DNA of 29,473 bases, taken from NCBI GenBank assembly GCA_900660155.1, contig CABFPE010000075.1:602005-631477 (forward strand). Reading direction: 5' to 3'. The notes beneath the pieces were generated by a model. The model searched no databases. It was not told the DNA's origin and was given only the letters and a program-made list of their open reading frames with translations. Made by a program: the position numbers and the translations under genes. The DNA is from Hofstenia miamia (taxonomy: Eukaryota; Xenacoelomorpha; Acoela; Hofsteniidae). The stretch's first letter is position 1; each line of letters begins with the position of its first letter. Positions 21,870 through 29,473 of the stretch are shown piece by piece.

Positions 21870-22860
21870 TTTAAGAGATTGACCAGAGTGTGCATTTCTA
21901 ATTTGGTGGCCCTGTAGTTGAGTTTGCTATTCTTTAGTTTATGGCTAAACCACTGTATCAGTTTTTCTTCTCCATCTTGCATTTGGCAACTGTGCTAGCA
22001 TCACAATCTATTTGGGTGTAGGGGAGTTTAGTGACTTGATTGTTTTCATTTCTGATTTAGTTTGCTTAGTTCTTCTTGATGTTTCCACAGCCATATGGAT
22101 TCATTGTTTTTCTTTAGAAGTTCCAACATGTTGAAGGTTTTTTCTAGCAGGTTGAGAATGAATGTATGGTAGTAATTGAAAAATCCAATATGTGTTGAAT
22201 ATCCATTTTGCTGCACAGTGGCAAGATTTCTTTGATGAGTTGTTTCTTGCTGTCTTTAATGGTGATATTTATATTTTAATTAATGCATTAATGCATAAAC
22301 CACAATTGTAAAGAAGTTTGAGAGTTTTGTTTAGTTGTTTTGCAAGTTTTTTGACATTTTATGATCCAAATAGGATGCCATCAATGTAGGCTGTGATTCA
22401 GTTTTCCAGTCTGAATATACCATTTAGAAGGATTTTGGTGATGTAGTGTTGAAACATGGCAGGAGCATTGCAAAGGCTGAAGGCCATTTAGAGCCACTCA
22501 AATAGTCCATATGATGTTATATAGGCAGTCTTCTCAATGTCAGCTTGGCACATAGGCTCTTGCCAGTAGGCTCTGCAGAGTTCTAGCATTGAAAAAATTT
22601 TGAATTTGGTTGCATCATACAGTATATTGTTGACTCTGGAAAGAGGGTAGACATTCATTTTTGTTATTTCATTTAGTTGATGGAAATCAAAGCATAGACA
22701 ATGTTTTTCTCCTTGTTTGATGAATACTGTGGGAGAATCATACAGGCTTTTGCTATGACATATTATTCCTGTGTTGAGTAGTTTAGATATTATTTTAGCA
22801 TATTGCTCCTGTCATTGAGGTTGTACAATTTAGCAAAGGTCTGAATCAGCTTGTTGGACA
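21870..22860 (-). pseudogene. Ty3/gypsy reverse transcriptase and RNase H (minus copy)
   Basis: The minus strand reads QYAKIISKLLNTGIICHSKS, SPTVFIKQGEKHCLCFDFHQ, FSMLELCRAYWQEPM, YGLFEWL, MAFSLCNAPAMFQHYITKIL and AYIDGILFGS (about 22365-22395). The first catalytic Asp is Glu (LEL for LDL), and the Y-I-D-D active site reads Y-I-D-G. This copy keeps the segment deleted in the plus copy. Further left come INALIKI, a frameshifted thumb (FFNYYHTFILNL), and an RNase H piece (QWFSHKLKNSKLNY and ATKLEM, about 21890-21980). Several stops interrupt it. Confidence 0.85.
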
Positions 22861-23269
22861 TGGTTTCAATTGTGTCTTCAACTCTGATTGCTGTGCTAAT
22901 GCCTATCTTGTTGTTGTTAAATGTATCTGCATTTTAGAGTAGTTATTTCCTCTAGTGGTAGGTGAGAATGAGATTCTTTTGTTAGCATAGGTGTTTCCCG
23001 TTTTGAGGATGTTGTATTTTCCTGTTGAGTTAGCAGTACAGGTTGAGTATTCATTACACATTTTCTAATGGGATTGCAGTGATAGTAACACTTTCAGCAA
23101 GAATAGGTATGTATTTGTGGGAATTACTGAGTATCACAGAGATGCCAGGACTGTTCTGTAGGTTATTGGGCACATTTAATTGTAAGGAGCATAATCTGTA
23201 TGCATTGGTTATCATAAATTTTCCATTGATTGGTAATTTAGAGGTAATTTTTACAAAGAGCTAATGGAA

Positions 23270-23600
23270 GGGTTTGAGTCCTAAATTTTCATGAAGAATA
23301 AATTCCAAAGAATGTCTGCCTTTCATTACAAGTGATATCATGACATTTTTATCCTCTTTGATAGTTAGAGTACAGTTAGAGTAATTGATTAGTCAGTTGT
23401 TTTTGATGAGGAAATCTCTTCCTAGGATGATCTTGTATGGAAGAGGCTGGTTTTGTGTTTTAATAATATGTAGGTTTTGCTTGAACTTCTTGCATCTTGC
23501 ATAGATGCTATTATTAAGAGCCTTTATGAATTGCTGATGTGAAAGTTGAGCAAACCTTTGGGAAGTGACAGTGGTGGAATTATGTAGATATCACAAATAG
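23270..23600 (-). pseudogene. protease C-terminus and PR-RT connection (minus copy)
   Basis: The minus strand reads QNQPLPYKIILGRDFLIKNN, then LTIKEDKNVMISLVMKG and LEFILHENLGLKPFH, matching the plus-strand copy segment by segment. The N-terminal half with the catalytic motif is missing. Homology fades at about 23600, which marks the truncation point of this copy. Confidence 0.75.
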
Positions 23601-23619
23601 TGTGCAGAGTATTAGAAAA

Positions 23620-24175
23620 CTATACACTACATTCTCTGTGTTGGCTTTGATTTGATTGAGGCTGCTAATTGTCCAATGAAGATATCAATTAGCCATAAAC
23701 AGATTGTAATCTGCTTTCTACAGGTATTCAGATAAAATTGACTGTTGAACTGAGCAGTCCCTAAAAGGGCCAAATCCACTATAAACTTAACCACCTGCAT
23801 TTTCATTGCTAAGTCTATATATGTATTCTTATCTTTTTCTCCAGCATCATTTGCATATTTACAAAAACAAGTGAAAAGGGCCAAACAGTCATTCCAAATA
23901 GCATTAATAGTTTGACTGGATGATGCTATCCACCAGGGGTCAAGTACCTTACTAGTTTTTCTTAACTGGATATCATGCCCCTTAGATATCTCTTGTACTT
24001 CTCTTCTAATTTTTTCTGATTGGGAGTAAATCTTATCACAAAATAAATTCAGGTGACAATGTTGCATTGATTGAATTCATCAAATTGTGAATGGTAAGTT
24101 GCAATCTGTTGCTTAAGCAATACCAGTGCACAATTTTAGGAATGTATGCACTTATCTGAGCTCCTAGCCCAGAAT
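23620..24175 (-). pseudogene. hAT-superfamily transposase fragment
   Basis: Two minus-strand frames join across a frameshift at about 24050. The first carries GLGAQISAYIPKIVHWYCLS and NRLQLTIHNLMNSI (about 24080-24172), matching the GVGA...P.IV.WHC..HRLELAVHD block of KIAA1586/ZBED-like hAT transposases. The second (23627-24067, open for 146 codons) has KIYSQSEKIRREVQE, then KVLDPWWIASSSQTINAIWN, matching LYxQSPKNxRELxE and VLDxRWVASSxRTVxAVW. It continues LALFTCFCKYAND, and a Leu-rich helix follows. The Arg of RWVASS is Trp here. Only the central part of a transposase remains, with no end repeats. It directly abuts the gypsy copy. Confidence 0.7.
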
Positions 24176-24179
24176 ATGT

Positions 24180-26600
24180 TATTAAGAAGCACAAAAAGCC
24201 TATTACTTTAAATTTATATAAAATTATGATGGATTGATGGTAGTACAATCCTCTGCCACTCCAGAAAAGTTCATAAATTTTGATCCAATATTTATAGCAG
24301 TAACAGACACACATCAAGCAAACAAACAGATGTAGATGAATGCATTATCTTTCATTTCACATAAGATAATAACTAACACTAATGTTTACTGAAATTTGCA
24401 GGAAATACAATTAATGTTTGCATTACCTTTATTCTTTTCTACATGCAGAACAAGAATATCTAGAGACATGGAAATATTATCACAGAAAATGAAACAAATT
24501 ACATTCAATATCATTCAATATATGTAAATATGATGGGCCAAACCTTTGACAAAAAAAATTTAACTACATCCACGGGTGGCTACTTGACCTAAGCAACCTA
24601 GGCTCTGCCTAGGTACTAAAAATACTGGGCTTTAAAGTATTAATATGAAAATTAATTTATTCAATGCTTGTCAGTGAAGATGTTTTTAATTTTCTTCAAA
24701 TCTAGGCAACTAGAGCATATTCCTAATTTTTCCCATAAATTTACATAGCAGGAATCAGATGTTATTGAATTTTTCCACTAATGTGTGTACATCAAGTTAG
24801 GCAACATTTAATTTAGAATTTTTGATTGCACAATATTAAGCAGACTTTGATTTTAATCTTGAAATCCATCAGTGTGGGATTCAATCATCAACTTAGGTAA
24901 ATATTATTCTGCCTTTGCAATGCACAGAAAAGAGAATTTATTGGAAGCATCATTTAATTAAAACATCCAATTAAAATGTGATGATTATCAATGATTGCTA
25001 AATCAGCATATTAGAACATTTTGTATTGATAGTAGCAGTTCACATGTAATACATTTATTTAAGAGTTTTATTAGATTTCAGAAATAAGTTAGTTACTCTT
25101 TCCTTTCCCAATGTTTGCTAATTTTTGCCTAGGCAACTACTACAGCCATCCACCACCACTGACTAGATCCCTTCATGGCCATCAGGATATAAGATGTGAC
25201 ATGGCATCACCACAGGTAATGAACAGCCATGGACATATAGGAGTCACAACAGTAGTACTTCTACTAATAGCATTAACATAAAGCAATTTTTCAAAATTCA
25301 GGTTTCTAAAACTCAGAATATTAGGAACCTAAACTCAAACCTTGATCAGAAAAACTCCATACTCTAACTTGAACTCAATCAAAAATCTACTCAAAGGTAG
25401 TGTAAAAATTATATTATGTTAAATTACTGTTTCTTTATCAATCACAAGTAATTCTTTTTTAAATTACAAAACTCAGAATTATTGTACAATATATTTTGTC
25501 TTATTCTAAAACACCCAGAATAAAAGAAAACTTGCTTGAATTTGCAATTTTCCTCAAAAGTATACTCGAATTTAAAATGTAAGAACTTAAAGTCAGACTG
25601 TTCCACTTTGTAATTCGTGAAATGCTTCCATTCAAATAATGTGTTTTGCAAACATGGTGTTGGACAAAATGGTTTTGAATTAATTAAGTATATTTTTTTA
25701 CTGGTCTTGAAATTTCAATTTTCTATGTGTCAGCAAAGTTAATTCATGGAAACTATTGTTACAAATTTATTCAATATATTCTTTCTAATTTCTTATAATT
25801 TTTGCTTGAATTGACGAGCTTAGGTTATCAAAGTGGAGATTTTCTTTGTAGAATCGACCAATTTCATTATACTTAAGAATCTAAAACTCCTTAAATTGCT
25901 GTACTCCATATATTTTTTTGAGTTTATTGAGGTTAAATATAATATTTCAGATATCATAATCAAGTATTTCAACAATTCGTAAATCACGCGAAAACTTAAT
26001 CATTTAAAGAAACTTTTGACAGTTTATAGCGTTAGGCAGAACAGTATTGTATTTCATTCACTTGCAAAATTTTCCAACTCGTTTAGTCGGAGCTTAAGAA
26101 AAGGCTGATCTATTTTTGTGATCTATATTGGAAGGTGATCAAAAAGATATGATATTATCATTGAAACATAAACCTGTTTTCAGTTATATTATTGGATCAA
26201 TAGATGGACAATCAAACTCCTTATTGCGATGCATTCTAGAAACAACTCTAAATAGCGTCGAAAAATATAAATGGAAAACAATTACACATACAAAAATTTT
26301 AGATTTTAAAAACAATTACAATTAGTAGTTTACGCTATGGCAAATTTAACTGCATTCTTTTATATAATATACATAGCTTTTATTACTCTCTAGCTTTATA
26401 TAATTGTAACAGTAACTGTGCGAGTCTAGAATGCTTTTTGCAATTGACCATTCATTATTTTGATAATTATGCACTATTACAACTATTTTGTGCTTAATTT
26501 TAATGCAGCATAAATTATTCTATATTGCCTTTCGATCATAACTGGTTGAAATTAGACATTTACCATTGCTTTTGTGTTTCTAACTTCGATATTGTTTTAG
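24180..26600. other. intergenic, no gene supported
   Basis: Mostly AT-rich sequence. A near-palindrome (CCTAGG CTCTG CCTAGG) sits at 24597-24613. The minus frame at 25442-25651 is low-complexity. A plus frame at 26128-26325 begins with TTG and has a possible acceptor (TGTTTTCAG, ending about 26181) in its middle, but matches nothing I know. The last 250 bp should contain the promoter or outron of the gene starting at 26602. Confidence 0.5.
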
Positions 26601-26601
26601 A

Positions 26602-28824
26602 ATGCCTTTCACAATTGTTTTCTTTGTAATTTTTTTATATAAATGTAACAGTGCAGAGATCAGATCAATTCTTTTGAATGACTTGCCAACATTAGTTAAC
26701 AATAGCTGTATTGTCTCACTGGCTGATAATCAAATTGAATCTAATCTGAACGAGTTTTTTGTTGCATTTTCAAAAGAGTTCTTAGTTAAAGACATCCTTC
26801 TTTGTAAATTGTCTTCGTCGTATTATGAAGATGGCTCCAGTCTTAACGTAATTTTTTAACTATGTTTATGCTAAGCTCTATTGATTTCTCTTTTTATATT
26901 ATAATGCATATATTATCGAAGAAATTATCTTATGTTGGTAGATTCCGACTTGCACAGATAATGAGTGCAAGCCAACCATTATTTTGTTTGCAAAACGAGT
27001 TGCCGATTTATCATGTCTGATTTCACCACCCACGCCAAAGAAAATTCAGCCTACTTCTATATACAGTTCTCATTTGAATTTTGAAGAATTACTTGCGTTT
27101 ATTAACGATGGCTGTAATACGGATTTCGAAATGAGTGGACAACTAAATAAACGAGGTCAGCAGAAGGAAACGCTTCAAAAATCACTCTATCTTCGCAACA
27201 GTAATACAAGAAATCTCCAGGTAAGTAGTTCAATATTCAATTTTTATTCGCTTTTCTTAGTCATGTCCACAAATTAATATAGATCGACTAGAATCCTCAA
27301 ACATTGCTAAATCCGTATTTGAATCAACACCGCTTGTTGTTGTTGGTGGCGCAAGACATTGGGAAGCACGGCAAATTTGGACAATTAATTACTTAAAATC
27401 AATGGCTGGTAAACGAATGGTGCATGTGAAAGCTGCCCCGAATGGTATCTTCGAGGTAAATTGACATTTTTATTCGTTCATTGTTAGTTTAACCTTTTAA
27501 AGACGGTTGTTTTTAAAAACCAAAATGGTTCAGGATGACAGATTATATCTACATTAAAGGTATAAGGGTAAATATTGTCCTTTAAAACAAGCAGAATGTG
27601 GAACATGGTCATTACAGTATATTATATTGCATTTATAAAACTATCAAAACAGTACAAATATTATTAAAATTGCAAATCTCGTTTAACGAATACAAGAATT
27701 TAATCAATTTATAAATTTCAGTATTTGAAATGCCCTTGTCTATTGGTTCTTGGTATGCATCATTTTCATATTTGTGGTGGAAGCACACTACCAATATATT
27801 TGCAAAAACCGTTTTCAGATCATGAAGGGATACTAAGATTAACAGGTAACATGCTTTTATACTTTTTTGCAATTGATTTTCCAATACGTAATATACCCAT
27901 TCTGAACAATCCTAAAACTGCTCATCACATTATGGTGTTTGCGAATGGATGGATCACAAATAGAAATACTGGAACAAGGATAGATTGGATTGATCAGGGC
28001 ACAAATGTGTCTTGCTCTAGATACAGGTCTAGCCTATGAGATGGCTTTGATCGGCATATTGTCTTGTACATTATTGTCATCTAAATTTATGGTTTTCACA
28101 TACCTTCACTCTTTTGATCAACCTCAACACAGATCATCACTTTATGCACTGGTCAGCGCATTCTTTGAGGGATCGTCCGTACAGATCATGGCATACTCAC
28201 TGTACTATTCTCTTGATTCTTACAGTAACCCAATACATGTTCATAGCTAAAACCAAGAAAACATGTTAACAAATTTTAAACCATAAAGCCGTATTTCCCA
28301 TTTGTTACCATTAAAAGTAACTGAATACCATGTACTTCACTACTCACAATTTTCTGATTGTGTTCCATTTTGAAATTATATCAAAAGTTATTTTTTACTC
28401 TACAGGGTTTGCCAACTTTTGATTAATTGTTAATTTTCAAATTTTTATTGTAAGCTTAACAAAACCTTTCAAGCGACATTATTAATTAATGCGAGTATAG
28501 AATCATGACCTTGTATTATCTATTATGATAGTAACTAGTTATTCTATTTATGAAAACAAGGCTTTTAAAATCATAACTAATAGATTTTAGGGTTCAGAAA
28601 AGCGTTCGCTATGGATTGATGATAAGACATTTATTATACCAGCTGAAATTTTTGAAAAGTTACCTTTTCCGGAATTGGTTATCGTAAGACCTGGTGTCGC
28701 TAACATTCTTCTCGTAGATTTACTAAATTTAATTCAAGATAAACACTTGCGCAAATCGAACGTCAGTCTTTATTTAGAATATTCGTCTTTGGGAAGTGCG
28801 TTTGGTAGTAACTTGGAATCACAG
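26602..28824 (+). CDS. ER-lumenal thioredoxin-like + JmjC/cupin_8 protein, 5' exons
   Basis: Four exons, all joined in phase 0: 26602-26847, 26942-27220, 27261-27455 and 28591-28824 (318 codons). Exon 1 starts with a signal peptide (MPFTIVFFVIFLYKCNSA) and continues as a thioredoxin-like fold: EFFVAFSKEFLVKDILLCKL resembles helix and strand after the usual active site, but there is no CxxC. Exon 2 gives the cis-proline strand CKPTIILF and then LNFEELLAFINDGCNTD, like the segment following PDI/ERp29 thioredoxin domains. Exons 3-4 match the N-half of JmjC/cupin_8 domains: PLVVVGGARHWEARQIWTIN, YLKSMAGKRMVHVKAAPNG, FIIPAEIFEKLP and SNVSLYLEYSSLGS. The HxD iron motif should follow but is not in the window. 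Predicted role: a 2-oxoglutarate-dependent hydroxylase of the ER lumen (inference). Donors are GTAATT, GTAAGT, GTAAAT and GTGCTT. Confidence 0.6.
27456..28590 (+). other. third intron of the Trx-JmjC gene, with an open block
   Basis: The intron is 1135 bp, whereas the two before it are 94 and 40 bp. Its middle (27722-28250) is less AT-rich and holds two overlapping open frames (27725-28039 and 27990-28250). The phase-0 exons on either side join correctly without it, so it is probably an insertion. Near its end a frame gives VFTYLHSFDQPQHRSS, and another gives VRTDHG (28175-28192), which loosely recall the VRTDHG block of integrase-core transposases. This is too weak to name. Confidence 0.35.
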
Positions 28825-29089
28825 GTGCTTGTTTTTGTTTTACTAGGAAACTGTCCGTGCTTTGCACTGGGAATTCAATGGGTTGTATTATATATTTTAT
28901 CAATGAACAAACTTTAAACAAACAATATGTTGTGTTTTTAATATTTTAAGAACGAAATAAGTAATAAATGTGATCATCATACTTGGTAAAATGATTTTTA
29001 TTCACATTTTAGCATATGAGATTCCTTAATTAACAATTTAATTTTATTGTATAGAATTGTATAGAATCACAACAAAATCATGTACATTA

Positions 29090-29473
29090 TTGTACATCTC
29101 TTCTTCTCAGCATGGCAACCTTCCTGGTCGCTCTACAATTACTAACCTGCTCACTCTGATCGAAAACTGCTACTTTCACTCTGATAGTAATGATCCTGGT
29201 TGTATTATCTTTCTTGACATCTCAAAAGCGTTTGATCGCCTCCCTCATTCCATTCTGCTTGACAAGTTACGTTTATTTGGTTTTGATGTGGATTTCATCG
29301 AACTGTTCCAGTCTTACCTGACCAATCGCCACCAGTGTGTCAAAATCAACTCGTCTATCTCTTCTCCTGTCCCCGTTACTAGTGGTGCCCCTCAAGGCTC
29401 AGTGTTTGCTGTTCTTTTCTTCCTCGTTGCCATTAACGACCTCCCTCATTCTGTTCTCAACTCGTCTTGCCTG
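29090..29473 (+). mobile_element. non-LTR retrotransposon reverse transcriptase, partial
   Basis: An uninterrupted frame from about 29090 to the window edge reads SSSQHGNLPGRSTITNLLTL, then the catalytic block FLDISKAFDRLPHSILLDKL (Asp within DISKAFD), KLRLFGFDVDFIELFQSYL, TNRHQCVKINSSISS, GAPQGSVFAVLFF and INDLPHSVLNSSCL. This is a Jockey/CR1-type RT covering fingers to just before the FADD motif. It has no stop or frameshift and is notably C-rich and less AT-rich than its surroundings, so it is probably a younger insertion than the element at 7.4-9.6 kb and of a different family. It lies downstream of exon 4 of the Trx-JmjC gene, apparently within its next intron. It continues beyond the window. 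Confidence 0.88.

Larger units (their letters stand above)
17879..23610 (-). mobile_element. Ty3/gypsy-type retrotransposon, decayed minus-strand copy
   Basis: Read on the minus strand from right to left it carries protease end, RT, RNase H, integrase and then about 2.2 kb of further sequence. It is the same family as the plus-strand copy: over about 75 integrase residues I align by hand roughly two thirds as identical. Gag and the 5' LTR are missing because the copy is cut in the protease at about 23600, next to hAT sequence. Composition mirrors the other copy: the plus strand is T-rich and C-poor, with 27 T and 6 C in 19141-19200. Confidence 0.85.

Noticed and set aside
26128..26325. 65-codon plus-strand frame as a gene
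   Set aside because: It begins with TTG, is Lys/Asn/Ile-rich, has no recognised motif, and its possible acceptor has no matching donor partner that I can find.
27895..28000. KTAHHIMVF followed by TG, W and C residues resembled the copper-site region of peptidylglycine monooxygenase (PHM/DBH)
   Set aside because: No other PHM motif occurs upstream or downstream in any frame, and the block lies in an intron whose flanking exons join without it. Six matching residues are within chance.
1..29473. tRNA, rRNA, CRISPR array or bacterial operon signals
   Set aside because: No cloverleaf with A/B boxes, no rRNA-like conserved block, no regularly spaced repeat-spacer array and no ribosome-binding-site-led gene clusters were found by eye on either strand.

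Overview
This is AT-rich, intron-bearing nuclear DNA of an invertebrate animal. It has spliceosomal introns (one only 40 bp), AT-type microsatellites, and remnants of non-LTR, Ty3/gypsy, hAT and mariner/IS630-type transposons. I see no bacterial operons, ribosome-binding sites or CRISPR arrays. The phylum cannot be fixed from sequence alone. A 3' splice site 1-2 nt upstream of the start codon in two unrelated genes would fit a lineage that uses spliced-leader trans-splicing, such as flatworms, cnidarians or tunicates; this is only a hint.

Host genes are few. (i) Positions 976-1167 encode a 63-residue secreted peptide precursor with a signal peptide and dibasic cleavage sites (neuropeptide-like). 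(ii) Positions 26602-28824 carry four phase-0 exons of a predicted ER-lumenal protein: signal peptide, a thioredoxin-like domain without a CxxC motif, an ERp29/PDI-type linker, then the N-terminal half of a JmjC/cupin_8 oxygenase domain. The catalytic half is not found before the window ends. (iii) Positions 10207-10333 on the minus strand look like one isolated coding exon.

Mobile DNA dominates the rest. Region 2683-2882 is a mariner/IS630 transposase tail. Region 7440-9630 is a 5'-truncated non-LTR (CR1/L2/Rex-like) element with a frameshifted reverse transcriptase, a perfect 13-bp 3'-UTR hairpin and a TTCTA-type tail. Region 11399-11715 is a 317-bp MITE with 30-bp terminal inverted repeats and a TA target-site duplication. 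From about 12.3 to 23.6 kb lie two decayed, related Ty3/gypsy copies joined tail to tail at about 17.88 kb, plus strand on the left and minus strand on the right. The right copy carries about 2.2 kb of extra sequence after pol and abuts a minus-strand hAT transposase fragment (23.6-24.2 kb). A second, better preserved non-LTR reverse transcriptase runs off the right end (29.1 kb onward).

The remaining stretches (33-960, 1168-2680, 2883-7440, 9631-10206, 11718-12225, 24180-26600) are AT-rich intergenic sequence with scattered short repeats and no gene I can support.
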